From: Stutzerimonas azotifigens DSM 17556
GTDB taxonomy: Bacteria; Pseudomonadota; Gammaproteobacteria; Pseudomonadales; Pseudomonadaceae
Length of the DNA stretch: 64,000 nt
Assembly: GCF_000425625.1 (NCBI RefSeq)
Contig: NZ_KE384411.1
Location: 116,405-180,404, forward strand
Direction: 5' to 3'
Part shown: one piece after another, positions 16,896 to 27,606 of the stretch
How the letters are laid out: each line of letters opens with the position of its first letter
Numbering within the stretch: position 1 is the stretch's first letter
Program-made: the position numbers and the translations under genes
The notes under the pieces: generated by a model
Databases searched by the model: none
Told to the model about the DNA's origin: nothing
The model's input: only the letters and a program-made list of their open reading frames with translations

Positions 16896-17792
16896 TCAGC
16901 CGCGCGGGTGGTGCTCGGCGTGCAGCTGCTGCAGGCGGGCGCGGGCGACGTGGGTGTAGATCTGCGTGGTGGACAGGTTGCTATGGCCGAGCAGCATCTG
17001 CACGGTACGCAGGTCGGCGCCGTGGTTGAGCAGGTGGGTGGCGAAGGCATGTCGCAGCGTGTGCGGCGACAGCCCGCTGCCGATCCCGGCGGCCGCCGCG
17101 TGCAACTTGATCCGGTACCAGAAGGTCTGCCGCGTCATCATCTGCCCGCGCTGGCTGGGGAACAGCACGTCGCTCGGCCGGCCGCCGAGCAGCGCCGCCC
17201 GCCCCTGCGCCAGGTAGTGCTCGAGCCAGTGGATCGCCTCCAGACCGAGCGGCACCAGGCGCTCCTTGCTGCCCTTGCCGAAGGTGCGCAATACGCCCTG
17301 GCGCAGGCTCACCTGCTCGAGCGTCAGGCTGACCAGCTCGGTGACGCGCAGTCCGCAGGCATAGAGCACCTCGAGCATCGCGCGGTCGCGCAGGCCGAGC
17401 GGGTCGTCGACGTCGGGAGCGGCGAGCAGCGCCTCCACCTGCGCCTCGGACAGCGACTTCGGCAGCGGCTGGCCAATGTGCGGCAGCTCGACCCGCAGGG
17501 TCGGGTCGGCCTCGAGCAGGCCCTCGCGCACCAGATAGCGGTAAAACCCGCGCAACCCCGATAGCAGGCGCGCGGTCGAGCGGGCCTTGTAGCCCTGCGC
17601 CAGGCGCCAGGCAAGGTGATCGAGGATCGCCTCGCGCCCGGCCGCGAGCAGGTTGCCACCACGCGCGTGCAGCCAGTCGTCGAACAGCGAGAGGTCGGTG
17701 CGGTAGGCGCTGCGGGTGTTGTCGGACAGCCCCTTCTCGAGCCACAGGGCGTCGAGGAAGCGGTCGATCAGCGGGTCGGGCGTTCGGGACAT
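16896..17792 (-). CDS. xerD: Site-specific tyrosine recombinase XerD
   Basis: Recombinase of 298 aa that, with XerC and FtsK, resolves chromosome dimers at dif. The N-terminal SAM-like core-binding domain spans about 5-90 (FLDALWLEKGLSDNTRSAYRTDL). All catalytic residues are visible: R in YACGLRVTEL, K in FGKGSKERLVPL, H-x-x-R in SPHTLRHAFATHLL, H in LLGHSNLSTTQIYTHV and the nucleophilic Y in the same motif. Length equals that of E. coli XerD. Unlike the integrase at 59455 it has no arm-binding domain and is part of the core genome. Confidence 0.96.
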   Translation of the reverse strand: MSRTPDPLIDRFLDALWLEKGLSDNTRSAYRTDLSLFDDWLHARGGNLLAAGREAILDHLAWRLAQGYKARSTARLLSGLRGFYRYLVREGLLEADPTLRVELPHIGQPLPKSLSEAQVEALLAAPDVDDPLGLRDRAMLEVLYACGLRVTELVSLTLEQVSLRQGVLRTFGKGSKERLVPLGLEAIHWLEHYLAQGRAALLGGRPSDVLFPSQRGQMMTRQTFWYRIKLHAAAAGIGSGLSPHTLRHAFATHLLNHGADLRTVQMLLGHSNLSTTQIYTHVARARLQQLHAEHHPRG

Positions 17793-17837
17793 GAAGCGGT
17801 ATCGGGCCGGATGTATCGGCAGTCTTCCACAGGGCGC

Positions 17838-18251
17838 TCAGGCCGGGAAGTCTGGCAATACCGGAATCGGGCGCTTGTCTTCGTCGATGGCGACGAAGCT
17901 GAAGGAACCCTTGATCGCCCGCTCGCGCCCGTCGGCGGACATGCTTTCGACGAACACCTCGACGTCGACCTTGAGGCTGGTATTGCCGACCTTCACCACC
18001 CGGCCGATCAGCTCGACGATCGAACCGGCGGGTATCGCGTGATTGAAGTCGATGCGGTCGGTGGACACGGTCACCAGCGGCAGGCGGCAGAAGCGCGTGG
18101 CGGTGATGAAGGACACCTCGTCCATCCAGGCCAGCGCGGTGCCGCCGAACAGGGTGTTGTGGTGGTTGGTGGTCGGCGGGAACACCGCCTTGGCCACGCG
18201 GGTTTCCGAGCGCTCGATACGGCTCAGGATTTCATGTTCTCTCGGGGTCAT
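17838..18251 (-). CDS. Acyl-CoA thioesterase, hotdog fold
   Basis: Cytosolic hotdog protein of 137 aa that hydrolyses acyl-CoA. The core HNTLFGGTALAWMDEVSFITATRFC near residues 31-55 is the conserved hotdog helix of the YciA/BACH subgroup, and DFNHAIPAGSIVELIGRVVKVGNTSL follows. The C-terminus FVAIDEDKRPIPVLPDF is typical. ATG at 18251 begins MTPREHEILSRIERSE; an upstream in-frame start would translate a basic, low-complexity stretch overlapping the terminator region and is rejected. Confidence 0.88.
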   Translation of the reverse strand: MTPREHEILSRIERSETRVAKAVFPPTTNHHNTLFGGTALAWMDEVSFITATRFCRLPLVTVSTDRIDFNHAIPAGSIVELIGRVVKVGNTSLKVDVEVFVESMSADGRERAIKGSFSFVAIDEDKRPIPVLPDFPA

Positions 18252-18380
18252 GCCACTGCTCTCTGGGTCAGGTGGCTGCCGCCGTGTCGCGAGTGTTGTC
18301 GTTGTTGTCACGCTGCCACGCAGGCAGTTGCGAGCGCCTCGGCGGGACTTACGCCTTCGGGCCCCTTTTCGGATACGCAC

Positions 18381-18404
18381 AAAAAAGCAGCCCTCAGGCT
18401 GCTT
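18381..18404 (-). terminator. Rho-independent terminator of the rpsP-rimM-trmD-rplS operon
   Basis: On the minus strand AGCAGCC and GGCTGCT form a stem with a short TGAG loop followed by TTTTTT, 25 bp after the rplS stop. Complementary A residues precede the stem, so it could also act on the other strand. Confidence 0.85.
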
Positions 18405-18428
18405 TTCTGCTTGGCGGGAGCGCCGTCC

Positions 18429-18779
18429 TCAGGACAGCTTCTCCTTGATGCGCGCTGCCTTGCCGGACAGTTCGCGGAGGTAGTACAGCTTGGCCTTGCG
18501 CACGTCGCCGCGGCGCTTGACGCTGACGCTGTCGACCAGCGGGCTGTAGGTCTGGAAGGTACGCTCCACGCCCACGCCGTTGGAGATCTTGCGCACGGTG
18601 AAGGCACTGTTCAGGCCACGGTTGCGCTTGCCGATCACCACGCCCTCGAAGGCCTGGAGACGCTGACGATCGCCTTCCTTCACCTTCACCTGAACGACCA
18701 CGGTGTCACCGGGGGCGAACGGCGGGATTTCCTTGCTCATCTGCTCGGCTTCGAGCTGCTGGATGATCTTGTTGGTCAT
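18429..18779 (-). CDS. rplS: 50S ribosomal protein L19
   Basis: Ribosomal protein of 116 aa at the interface of the 50S and 30S subunits. Seen: [48 protein letters not shown] and the C-terminal [29 protein letters not shown], both diagnostic. Last gene of the rpsP-rimM-trmD-rplS operon, with a clear terminator after it. Confidence 0.98.
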   Translation of the reverse strand: MTNKIIQQLEAEQMSKEIPPFAPGDTVVVQVKVKEGDRQRLQAFEGVVIGKRNRGLNSAFTVRKISNGVGVERTFQTYSPLVDSVSVKRRGDVRKAKLYYLRELSGKAARIKEKLS

Positions 18780-18820
18780 GCTGTGCTCCTAAGGCACGCC
18801 TCTGGGCGGCCATCGATACG

Positions 18821-19570
18821 TTAACTATCGTTCCGCTGACGAATGTATTCCGCCAACAGCTTTTGCTCTTCTCCAGAAAGCGAGCGGCTATCCAGAAGAT
18901 CAGCGCGGCGTTCCCAGGTCCGCCCGAGGGACTGCTGCAAACGCCAGCGCCGGATGTGTTCGTGATTGCCGCTGAGCAGCACCTCAGGAACACGTTTATC
19001 CGCATACACCTCCGGGCGGGTGTAGTGCGGACAGTCAAGCAGGCCGTACGAAAACGAATCCTCCTCGGCCGAATCAGCATGCCCCAGCGCTCCAGGGAGC
19101 AACCGGGTCACCGAATCGATCAGCACCATCGCCGGCAGCTCGCCGCCGGACAGCACGTAGTCGCCGATCGACCATTCCTCATCCACATGCGCCTCGATGA
19201 AGCGCTCGTCGATGCCTTCGTAGCGGCCGGCGATGAGGATCAGTGCCTCCTCCTTCGCCAGCTCGCGCACGGCGGCCTGTTTCAGCGGCCGCCCCTGCGG
19301 CGAGAGGTAGATCACCTTCGCCCGCTCGCCGGCGGCGAGCCTGGCATCGGCCAGCGCTGCCTCCAGCGGCCTGATCTTCATCACCATCCCGGGGCCGCCG
19401 CCGAAGGGCCGGTCGTCCACGGTCTGGTGCCGATCCTCGGTGTAGGCCCGCGGGTTCCAGCAGACCAGATGCAGCAGGCCCTGCTTCACCGCGCGGCTGG
19501 TGATGCCGTAGTCGCTGACCGCGGCGAACATCTCCGGAAACAGCGTGATGACGTCGACGCGCATTCCCAT
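18821..19570 (-). CDS. trmD: tRNA (guanine-N1)-methyltransferase
   Basis: SPOUT-family enzyme of 249 aa that makes m1G37 next to the anticodon and so prevents frameshifting. The trefoil-knot elements are present: [53 protein letters not shown]. The N-terminus [15 protein letters not shown] is typical. Only 3 bp separate it from the upstream rimM stop, so translation may be coupled. Confidence 0.98.
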   Translation of the reverse strand: MGMRVDVITLFPEMFAAVSDYGITSRAVKQGLLHLVCWNPRAYTEDRHQTVDDRPFGGGPGMVMKIRPLEAALADARLAAGERAKVIYLSPQGRPLKQAAVRELAKEEALILIAGRYEGIDERFIEAHVDEEWSIGDYVLSGGELPAMVLIDSVTRLLPGALGHADSAEEDSFSYGLLDCPHYTRPEVYADKRVPEVLLSGNHEHIRRWRLQQSLGRTWERRADLLDSRSLSGEEQKLLAEYIRQRNDS

Positions 19571-19573
19571 CGA

Positions 19574-20110
19574 TCAGAAATCCGCGTCCCAGTCGACCCG
19601 CATCTCGCCCGCTTCCAGGTCGATGCTCAGCACGCACTGATCGGTGTAGGGCAGCAGGCGCTCGCGCTCATCCAGGCTGCCGACACAGGGCCTGACCACC
19701 AGGACATCGTTGGCGCCGGTCTCGAACAGGTGATCCACCTTGCCGAGCAGTTGCCCAGTCTGGTCGACGACCTTCAACCCCACCAGCTGGTGCCAGTAGA
19801 ACTCGCCCTCTTCCAGCGCCGGCAGCTCCGAGCGCGGCACGCAGATCTCGAAGTCCGCGTAGGTCCGCGCGACCTCCCGGTCGTCCAGGCCCGCCAGCTT
19901 GGCGACCAGAACATTACCTTGCAGTCGGCCGTTGGCCAGTTCGACCTGCCGGACCTCGTCACCTCGCCTGAGCGTCCAGTGACGGTAATCCAGCAGATTG
20001 TCGATGGGATCGGTGAAGGAGTAGACCTTCACCTCGCCCCGTATGCCATGCACCGAAACGATCTTGCCAAGGACCAGGAGGTCGTCGGCCGGTGCCGGCA
20101 TGCTGTTCAT
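19574..20110 (-). CDS. rimM: Ribosome maturation factor RimM
   Basis: Protein of 178 aa needed for 30S head maturation, binding S19. The N-terminal RimM beta-barrel (LLVLGKIVSVHGIRGEVKVYSFTDPIDNLLDY, about residues 9-40) is followed by a PRC-barrel domain (EFYWHQLVGLKVVDQTGQLLGKVDHLFETGANDVLVV). It is between rpsP and trmD, the standard operon position. Confidence 0.97.
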   Translation of the reverse strand: MNSMPAPADDLLVLGKIVSVHGIRGEVKVYSFTDPIDNLLDYRHWTLRRGDEVRQVELANGRLQGNVLVAKLAGLDDREVARTYADFEICVPRSELPALEEGEFYWHQLVGLKVVDQTGQLLGKVDHLFETGANDVLVVRPCVGSLDERERLLPYTDQCVLSIDLEAGEMRVDWDADF

Positions 20111-20115
20111 GGTGC

Positions 20116-20367
20116 TCAGGCAGCGGCCTTGCCGGCTTCCTTGAGCAGTTGAGCAACGCGCTCGGACGGCTGTGCGCCCTGGCCCAGCCAGTAGGCAGCG
20201 CGCTCCTGGTCGACCGAGAGGCGAACTTCGCTACCGGTGGCGACCGGGTTGAAGAAACCGATGCGCTCGACGAAGCGACCATCACGCGCATTGCGGCTGT
20301 TGGTCACGGTCAGGTGGTAGAAAGGGCGCTTCTTGGAGCCGCCACGGGCGAGACGGATGGTTACCAT
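20116..20367 (-). CDS. rpsP: 30S ribosomal protein S16
   Basis: Ribosomal protein of 83 aa; [41 protein letters not shown] is the family signature. First gene of the operon. Its promoter must lie in the 297-bp gap upstream (20368-20664), which also contains the heptad-repeat arrays. Confidence 0.98.
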   Translation of the reverse strand: MVTIRLARGGSKKRPFYHLTVTNSRNARDGRFVERIGFFNPVATGSEVRLSVDQERAAYWLGQGAQPSERVAQLLKEAGKAAA

Positions 20368-20477
20368 GTGAACATCGTTCCTGTAGTCGGTGCTAACTTA
20401 AGGCACACACTTAAAATGGGCCTGGGCCCGAAAGGCCGCGTATTTTAAGGAATGCCGGGGATTTTGCAAACTGTTTT

Positions 20478-20533
20478 GCTGAAGGCTGAAGGCTGAAGGC
20501 TGAAGGCTGAAGGCTGAAGGCTGAAGGCTGAAG
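20478..20533 (+). repeat. Perfect tandem array of eight GCTGAAG heptamers
   Basis: Eight exact, head-to-tail copies of a 7-nt unit lie between ffh and rpsP. The unit is the same as in the hom-thrC hairpin at 13990. A second array in opposite orientation follows at 20591, so the pair can form a large imperfect cruciform. Perfect short tandem units are expected to vary in copy number between strains. Confidence 0.95.
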
Positions 20534-20590
20534 GCTTCCAGTGTGTCGGGCCTCGCCAAAACGCTGTCAAGCGCTTTTCCGCGCCTTTCG

Positions 20591-20632
20591 CCTGCAGCCT
20601 GCAGCCTGTAGCCTGTAGCCTGTAGCCTGTAG
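20591..20632 (-). repeat. Tandem array of six CCTG(C/T)AG heptamers, inverted relative to the first array
   Basis: Two CCTGCAG units followed by four CCTGTAG units. On the minus strand they read as repeats of GGCTACA, close to the GGCTGAA phase of the array at 20478. The remainder of the 20368-20664 gap shows no gene; it must hold the rpsP promoter. Confidence 0.9.
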
Positions 20633-20664
20633 CCGCTTTTGACCTACCGCCTATAGCCGCGCCG

Positions 20665-22041
<1,377 letters not shown>

Positions 22042-22207
22042 GAGCATTCCACGCCGATAGGGTGAGGGCCGGGATTATAGAAGCTGGGCGCCGCCGGCCG
22101 GTACCCCGCCCGTCATGCTTTTAACGCCGGAGCGTGCCGCCTGCCGCTTTTGCGGTCAGGAGGTTTATGCCACACTCACGCCCTTTCCGATCGCCTTTGC
22201 AGGACCT

Positions 22208-23008
22208 ATGTATCCTCTGCTGCCAAGCCTTGCCGCCGCCTGCCTCTACGCCGGTGCCACCGGCTACCAGGGCCTGCGGCTGGCACAACGCGCCGTGCCG
22301 GACAGACGTCTGCTCCTGCTGCTTGGCTCCCTGGCCTTGCTCGCGCATGGTGCCAGCCTGGTCTACCAGCTGCTCGCCCCCGCCGGCCTGGTGCTGGACT
22401 TCTTCACCGCCTCCAGCCTGATCGCCGCTGCCGTCATCCTCCTGCTGCTGCTGGCGGTCAACCGCATGCCGGTGGAGAACCTGCTGCTGCCGCTGTTCCC
22501 GCTCGGCTGCCTGACGGTGCTGCTCGGCCAGTTCGCCCCCTCGGGCACGCCCCAGGTGATCACCGAGGCGCCCGGCATCCTGGCGCACATCCTGTTCTCG
22601 ATCATCGCCTACGGGCTGCTGACGATCGCCGTCTTCCAGTCGCTCCTGCTGTTGCTGCAGGATCACTACCTCAAGCACAAGCACCCTTCCGGGGTGATCC
22701 GCAACTTCCCGCCGCTGCAGACCATGGAAAGCCTGCTGTTCGGCTTCCTCTGGGCCGGGTGGCTGCTGCTCTCGGCCTCGCTGCTGTCCGGCTGGCTGTT
22801 CCTCGACGACCTGTTCGCCCAGCATCTGGTGCACAAGACCGCGCTGTCGGTGCTGGCCTGGGTGGTGTTCGGCGTCCTGCTGTGGGGTCGTCATCGCCTG
22901 GGCTGGCGCGGGCACAAGGCGATCCGCCTGACGCTCGCAGGCTTCTGCCTGCTGATGCTGGCCTACTTCGGCAGCAAGCTGGTCCGCGAATTCATCCTGC
23001 ACATCTGA
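22208..23008 (+). CDS. Cytochrome c assembly (CcsA/YpjD-like) inner membrane protein
   Basis: Integral membrane protein of 266 aa with about eight hydrophobic segments, of the CcmC/CcsA-type haem-handling family. The segment APGILAHILFSIIAYGLLTIAVFQSLLLLLQDHYLK is typical of the YpjD subgroup, usually encoded divergent from ffh as here. The start ATG at 22208 is preceded by AGGA; an upstream in-frame start adds a cysteine-containing soluble leader unlike the family. A specific haem-export role has not been shown for this subgroup. Confidence 0.8.
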   Translation: MYPLLPSLAAACLYAGATGYQGLRLAQRAVPDRRLLLLLGSLALLAHGASLVYQLLAPAGLVLDFFTASSLIAAAVILLLLLAVNRMPVENLLLPLFPLGCLTVLLGQFAPSGTPQVITEAPGILAHILFSIIAYGLLTIAVFQSLLLLLQDHYLKHKHPSGVIRNFPPLQTMESLLFGFLWAGWLLLSASLLSGWLFLDDLFAQHLVHKTALSVLAWVVFGVLLWGRHRLGWRGHKAIRLTLAGFCLLMLAYFGSKLVREFILHI

Positions 23009-23018
23009 TGACGGCCTG

Positions 23019-24302
23019 ATGGAAAACCTACCTCCCGGCTTCCTCGTTGGCCTGCTGGTCTTCCTTCTATTGTGTTCGGCGTTCTTCTCCAGCGCCGAGA
23101 CCGGCATGCTCAGCCTCAACCGCTACCGGCTGCGGCACCAGGCCAAGGAGGGACATCGCGCGGCGCGCCGCGCCAGCCGCCTGCTGTCGCGGCCCGATCG
23201 CCTGCTCGGCACCATCCTGGTGGGCAACAACTTCGTCAACATCCTCGCCTCGTCGATCGCCACGGTGCTGGCGATGCAGCTGTGGGGCGAAGCGGGCATC
23301 GCCATCGCCACCCTCGGCCTGACCATCCTGCTGCTGATCTTCGGCGAGATCACCCCGAAGACCCTCGCCGCGCTGCGCCCGGAACTGGTGGCCTACCCGT
23401 TCAGCCTGCCGCTGACGTTCCTGCAACGCATCCTCTACCCGCTGGTGGCCACGCTCGGCTGGATCAGCAACGGCCTGCTCAAACTCATCGGCATCGATCC
23501 GGCGGCAAAGGGCAGCGATACGCTGTCCACCGAGGAACTGCGCAGCGTAGTGCGCGAATCGGGCACCAGCCTGCCGCTCAATCGCCAGAGCATGCTGCTC
23601 GGCATCCTCGATCTCGAACGGGTGACGGTGGACGACATCATGATCCCGCGCCACGAGGTGGCCGGCATCAACCTGGACGACGACCTGGAGACCATCATCG
23701 GCCAGCTGCGCACCACGCCGCACACCCGGCTGCCGGTCTATCGCGAGGACATCAACCAGATCGAAGGCGTGGTGCACATGCGCCATATCGCGCGCCTGCT
23801 CAGCCACGACCAGTTGACCAAGGAAGCCCTGCTCGAAGCCTGCACCGAGCCCTACTTCGTGCCGGAAAACACGCCGCTGTCGACCCAGCTGCTGAACTTC
23901 CAGAAGCAGAAGCGGCGCATCGGCATCGTCGTCGACGAATACGGTGACGTGCTCGGCATCGTCACCCTGGAGGACATCCTCGAGGAAATCGTCGGCGAGT
24001 TCAGCAACCAGGACGCCCTGCGCAGTCCGGACATCCATCCGCAGGACGACGGCACCCAGGTGATCGACGGCGCCGCCTACATCCGCGAGGTGAACCGCGC
24101 GCTGGGCTGGCACCTGCCGTGCGAGGGCCCGAAGACGCTCAACGGGCTGATCACCGAGGCGCTCGAGCACATTCCGGACAGCAGCGTCTGCCTGCAGATC
24201 GGCCGCTACCGCCTGGAGATCCTCCAGGCCGCGGAGAACCGCGTGAAGAGCGTGCGCGCCTGGGACGCGGGCCAGGACCCGGAAGAAGAAAGCGAGGAAT
24301 AG
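23019..24302 (+). CDS. CNNM/CBS-domain (CorC/HlyC, UPF0053) membrane protein
   Basis: Membrane protein of 427 aa. A CNNM transmembrane domain (about 1-190, including FFSSAETGMLSLNRYRLRH and LIFGEITPKTLAA) is followed by two CBS motifs (about 205-330; DDIMIPRHEVAGINLDDDLETII and IGIVVDEYGDVLGIVTLEDILEEIVGEFSNQ) and a C-terminal CorC_HlyC domain. E. coli YfjD and the Mg2+/Co2+ efflux factor CorC are relatives, so a divalent cation export role is likely. It begins 10 bp after the CcsA-like gene and is probably co-transcribed. Confidence 0.9.
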   Translation: MENLPPGFLVGLLVFLLLCSAFFSSAETGMLSLNRYRLRHQAKEGHRAARRASRLLSRPDRLLGTILVGNNFVNILASSIATVLAMQLWGEAGIAIATLGLTILLLIFGEITPKTLAALRPELVAYPFSLPLTFLQRILYPLVATLGWISNGLLKLIGIDPAAKGSDTLSTEELRSVVRESGTSLPLNRQSMLLGILDLERVTVDDIMIPRHEVAGINLDDDLETIIGQLRTTPHTRLPVYREDINQIEGVVHMRHIARLLSHDQLTKEALLEACTEPYFVPENTPLSTQLLNFQKQKRRIGIVVDEYGDVLGIVTLEDILEEIVGEFSNQDALRSPDIHPQDDGTQVIDGAAYIREVNRALGWHLPCEGPKTLNGLITEALEHIPDSSVCLQIGRYRLEILQAAENRVKSVRAWDAGQDPEEESEE

Positions 24303-24332
24303 GCGCCCGCTCCCGCGGACGCCCGCTGCCGA

Positions 24333-25514
24333 TCAGAGGTCGACCTTCACCGCCCGCGCGGCGCGGGTCGCCTTGGCCCGTGCCGCTTCGATCGATTCGC
24401 CGCGCGCCAGCGCCACGCCCAGACGGCGCTGCCCCTTCACCTCCGGCTTGCCGAACAGGCGCAGGGCGGTGTCCGGCTCCGCCAGCGCCTCTTCCAGCCC
24501 GCCGAAGGTCATCTGCGTCGACTCGCCCTCCACCAGCACCACCGCCGAGGCCGCCGGGCCGAGCTGGCGGATCGCCGGGATCGGCAGGCCGAGAATGGCC
24601 CGCGCATGCAGGGCGAACTCGGACAGGTCCTGCGACACCAGGGTCACCAGGCCGGTGTCGTGCGGGCGCGGGGACACCTCGCAGAACCACACCTGATCGC
24701 CCTTGACGAACAGCTCCACGCCGAAGATGCCACGCCCACCGAGCCCGTCGGTGATCGCCAGGGCGATGCGCTCGGCCTCGGCGCGCGCCGCTGCGGTCAT
24801 CGGCTGCGGCTGCCAGGATTCCTGGTAGTCGCCCTTCTCCTGGCGGTGGCCGACCGGCTGGCAGAAGCTGGTGCCGCCGGCATGGCGCACGGTCAGCAGG
24901 GTGATCTCGTAGTCGAAGTCGATGAAACCCTCGACGATGACCCGCCCCTGCCCCGCACGGCCGCCGGCCTGCGCGTAGTTCCAGGCGGCATCGATGTCCT
25001 CGGTGCCGCGCAGCACCGACTGGCCCTTGCCCGACGAGCTCATCACCGGCTTGACCAGGCACGGGAAGCCGAGCGCCAGCGCCGCCTCGCGGCAGGCTTC
25101 CAGCGAATCGGCGAAGCGATAGGGCGAGGTCGGCAGGCCGAGCTCTTCCGCGGCGAGGCGGCGGATGCCCTCGCGGTTCATGGTCAGTTGCGCCGCGCGC
25201 GCCGTAGGGATCACGGTGAAGCCCTCGGACTCCAGCTCGACCAGGGTCGCGGTGGCGATCGCCTCGATCTCCGGCACGATGTAGTGCGGCCGCTCCTGCT
25301 CGATCAGCGCTCGCAGCGCGGCGCCGTCGAGCATGTTGATGACGTGGCTGCGATGGGCGACCTGCATCGCCGGAGCGTTGGCATAGCGGTCGACGGCGAT
25401 GACTTCCACGCCCAGGCGTTGCAGTTCGATCACCAGTTCCTTGCCCAGCTCGCCGGAACCACAGAGCAGGACACGGGTGGCGCTGGCGGACAGGGGCGTA
25501 CCGATGCGGGACAT
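24333..25514 (-). CDS. purT: Formate-dependent phosphoribosylglycinamide formyltransferase 2
   Basis: ATP-grasp enzyme of 393 aa that makes formyl-GAR from GAR, formate and ATP in purine synthesis. Seen: [43 protein letters not shown] at the N-terminus, the ATP-grasp segment [20 protein letters not shown], and [33 protein letters not shown] with the Mg-binding residues. The length is that of the family. Confidence 0.97.
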   Translation of the reverse strand: MSRIGTPLSASATRVLLCGSGELGKELVIELQRLGVEVIAVDRYANAPAMQVAHRSHVINMLDGAALRALIEQERPHYIVPEIEAIATATLVELESEGFTVIPTARAAQLTMNREGIRRLAAEELGLPTSPYRFADSLEACREAALALGFPCLVKPVMSSSGKGQSVLRGTEDIDAAWNYAQAGGRAGQGRVIVEGFIDFDYEITLLTVRHAGGTSFCQPVGHRQEKGDYQESWQPQPMTAAARAEAERIALAITDGLGGRGIFGVELFVKGDQVWFCEVSPRPHDTGLVTLVSQDLSEFALHARAILGLPIPAIRQLGPAASAVVLVEGESTQMTFGGLEEALAEPDTALRLFGKPEVKGQRRLGVALARGESIEAARAKATRAARAVKVDL

Positions 25515-25541
25515 GATGTTCCTCGAAATGGAAAAGGAGTG

Positions 25542-25748
25542 TTAAAGCAGGTTGCCGCTCTCGCGGGCGCGCAGCTGGCAGAGGACCAGAACTTCGCGGC
25601 GCTCGTCGTCGGTCATACGGCCCCAGCGGCTGATTTCGCTGGCGCTGCGCTGGCAGCCGACACAGATGTCGGCGTCGTTCAGCGCGCAGATGCTGACGCA
25701 GGGCGAACGCACGGGACGTGCGGCCGGGCCGGAGGGGACGGTGCTCAA
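25542..25748 (-). CDS. DUF1289 domain-containing small cysteine protein
   Basis: Small protein of 68 aa with the DUF1289 signature [40 protein letters not shown], a four-cysteine pattern that suggests metal binding. Function is unknown. The start overlaps the stop of the upstream gamma-carbonic anhydrase-like gene (ATGA), so the two are translationally coupled. Confidence 0.85.
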   Translation of the reverse strand: MSTVPSGPAARPVRSPCVSICALNDADICVGCQRSASEISRWGRMTDDERREVLVLCQLRARESGNLL

Positions 25749-26266
25749 GCGTCCTCCGCCAGATCGCGGGCGTAGCGCTGCGCGTTGTGCACGTAGTGCG
25801 CCGCGCTGGCCTCGAGCTTCTTGCGCTGCTCTTCGCTGAGTTCGCGCACCACCTTGCCCGGCGAGCCCATCACCAGCGAGCCGTCGGGAATCTCCTTGCC
25901 TTCGGGGATCAGCGCATTGGCGCCGATGATGCAGTACTTGCCGATCTTCGCCCCGTTGAGCACCACGGCGTTGATGCCGATCAGGCTGTAGTCGCCGACC
26001 GTGCAGCCGTGCAGCATGGCGTGGTGGCCGATGGTCACCCCGGTGCCCAGCGTCAGCGGATAGCCCATGTCGGTGTGCATCACCGCGGCGTCCTGTACGT
26101 TGCTGTTCGGGCCGATGTGGATCAGCTCGTTGTCGCCGCGCAGCACCGCGCCGAACCAGACGCTGGCGCCCTCGTCGAGACGGATCTTGCCGATCAGGGT
26201 GGCGCTGGGGGCGGCCCAGCTCTGCGGATGGGCGTCGACGCGGGAATCTCCCAGGCGGTATTTCAC
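25745..26266 (-). CDS. Gamma-class carbonic anhydrase-like hexapeptide-repeat protein (YrdA type)
   Basis: Left-handed beta-helix protein of 173 aa. [47 protein letters not shown] carries the hexapeptide repeats and the three zinc-binding histidines of the gamma-CA family. Relatives include YrdA, PaaY and CaiE; carbonic anhydrase activity is not assured. Translation starts at a GTG at 26266, followed by AAATACCGCCTGG, with GAGGT upstream; a longer in-frame reading runs through the neighbouring Nudix gene and is rejected. It lies 2 bp after the Nudix stop. Confidence 0.88.
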   Translation of the reverse strand: MKYRLGDSRVDAHPQSWAAPSATLIGKIRLDEGASVWFGAVLRGDNELIHIGPNSNVQDAAVMHTDMGYPLTLGTGVTIGHHAMLHGCTVGDYSLIGINAVVLNGAKIGKYCIIGANALIPEGKEIPDGSLVMGSPGKVVRELSEEQRKKLEASAAHYVHNAQRYARDLAEDA

Positions 26267-26268
26267 GG

Positions 26269-26886
26269 TCAGGACCTCTTGCTGCTGCTCAGATCGATGA
26301 AGGATGGAGGTGCGCGGCGCAGGTCGATGCCGGCGTCGTAGATGACGTTCACCAGTTCGACGATCATGGTCGCGGTCAGCCCCCAGATACGATAGTCGCC
26401 GTACTGATAGGCCGGCACGTACCAGCTCTGGCCGACGTAGTCGATGCGGTGGGTCACCTCGCGCGGGTCCTGCCGAAAGAACTCCAGCGGCACGGAAAAC
26501 ACCGAGGCGATCTCCGCATCGTTGGGGCGGTATTCGAAGTAGTCGGGGACGAAGCCCACGTAGGGCGTGACGTGGATGCCGTAGCGCGAGACCAGGCTGC
26601 TGAGCGGTCCGACGATTTCCACCAGGCCCGGCGCCAGCCCGACCTCTTCCTCGGCCTCGCGCAGCGCGGTCTGGACCAGGTCGGCGTCTTCCGGGTCGCG
26701 CCGGCCTCCGGGAAAGGCCACCTCGCCGCCGTGCGTCGACAGGCCGCTGGCGCGCAGCGTGAGCACCAGCTCCGGCGCGTCCGAGCGCGTGATCGGCATC
26801 AGTACGGCGGCTTCGGGCAGTGTGCCCTCCGGTTCCAGGAGCCGCGGGCTGTAGTCCCGCACCCGTTGGAAGATGTCGTCCAGCAT
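26269..26886 (-). CDS. CoA pyrophosphatase-type Nudix hydrolase (NudL-like)
   Basis: Nudix protein of 205 aa. The Nudix box [25 protein letters not shown] lies near residues 60-84 and the upstream [20 protein letters not shown] is the NudL/CoAse pattern. Members cleave CoA and related coenzymes to 4'-phosphopantetheine and 3',5'-ADP. It is the first gene of a three-gene operon with the gamma-CA-like and DUF1289 genes and is divergent from a second Nudix gene. Confidence 0.9.
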   Translation of the reverse strand: MLDDIFQRVRDYSPRLLEPEGTLPEAAVLMPITRSDAPELVLTLRASGLSTHGGEVAFPGGRRDPEDADLVQTALREAEEEVGLAPGLVEIVGPLSSLVSRYGIHVTPYVGFVPDYFEYRPNDAEIASVFSVPLEFFRQDPREVTHRIDYVGQSWYVPAYQYGDYRIWGLTATMIVELVNVIYDAGIDLRRAPPSFIDLSSSKRS

Positions 26887-27023
26887 GCAGGGCCTCGTCT
26901 GGTATTCGGACCGGCATCATGGCACGAAACCCGTGGCCCGCCCACCACCCGCGGGCTCGCGGCGCGGCTTGCCCGGCCGGCGGGAGCCGGCCAAGATTAG
27001 GTCGGAAAGCACGAGGAACCGGT

Positions 27024-27578
27024 ATGAAATTCTGCAATCAGTGCGGCGGCACGCTCGTCCAGCGCATCCCCGAAGGCGACAATCGGCCGCGCTTCGTCTG
27101 CGACCATTGCACCACCGTGCATTACCAGAATCCGCGCATCGTCGCCGGCTGCCTGCCGGTGTGGGGTTCCCAGGTGCTGCTGTGCCGACGCGCGATCGAG
27201 CCGCGCCGCGGCTACTGGACGCTGCCGGCCGGCTTCATGGAGAACGGCGAAACCCTCGAGCAGGCCGCCCGCCGCGAGACGCTGGAAGAGGCCTGCGCCG
27301 AGCTGCGCGACCTCGAGCTGTACATGCTCTTCGACCTGCCGCACATCGACCAGGTGTACATGTTCTTCCGCGGTGCGCTGACCGAACCGACCTTCGCCCC
27401 GGGGAGCGAAAGCCTGGAGGTAAGGCTGTTCGAGCAGGCCGACATCCCCTGGTCCGAGCTGGCTTTCCCGACCATCGGCCGTACCCTAGAATGCTACTTC
27501 TCCGACCGGGAGCAGCAGGCCTTCCCGGTGCGCAACGAGGCGGTCGACGCGTTGCGGGCCAAGCGCCAACGGGCCTGA
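27024..27578 (+). CDS. Nudix hydrolase with N-terminal zinc ribbon
   Basis: Protein of 184 aa. A zinc ribbon is formed by CNQCGG (residues 4-9) and CDHC (about 26-29), as in NADH pyrophosphatase-like Nudix enzymes. The Nudix box follows: [25 protein letters not shown], with the REx2EE core near residues 84-89. The C-terminus [19 protein letters not shown] is conserved in this subgroup. Likely nucleotide or dinucleotide substrate; not identifiable further. ATG at 27024 follows GAGGAACC. Confidence 0.88.
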   Translation: MKFCNQCGGTLVQRIPEGDNRPRFVCDHCTTVHYQNPRIVAGCLPVWGSQVLLCRRAIEPRRGYWTLPAGFMENGETLEQAARRETLEEACAELRDLELYMLFDLPHIDQVYMFFRGALTEPTFAPGSESLEVRLFEQADIPWSELAFPTIGRTLECYFSDREQQAFPVRNEAVDALRAKRQRA

Positions 27579-27606
27579 TGCAGTCGTTTTCCCGGGACAT
27601 ACCTCG

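Noticed and set aside
16896-17792. Mobile element integrase
   Set aside because: Length, motifs and the dsbC neighbour identify the chromosomal XerD.
20478-20632. Possible CRISPR array
   Set aside because: The units are contiguous heptamers without spacers; there are no repeat-spacer units and no cas genes.
20368-20664. 4.5S SRP RNA gene next to ffh
   Set aside because: No sequence resembling the conserved 4.5S tip was seen; the gap is filled with heptad repeats.
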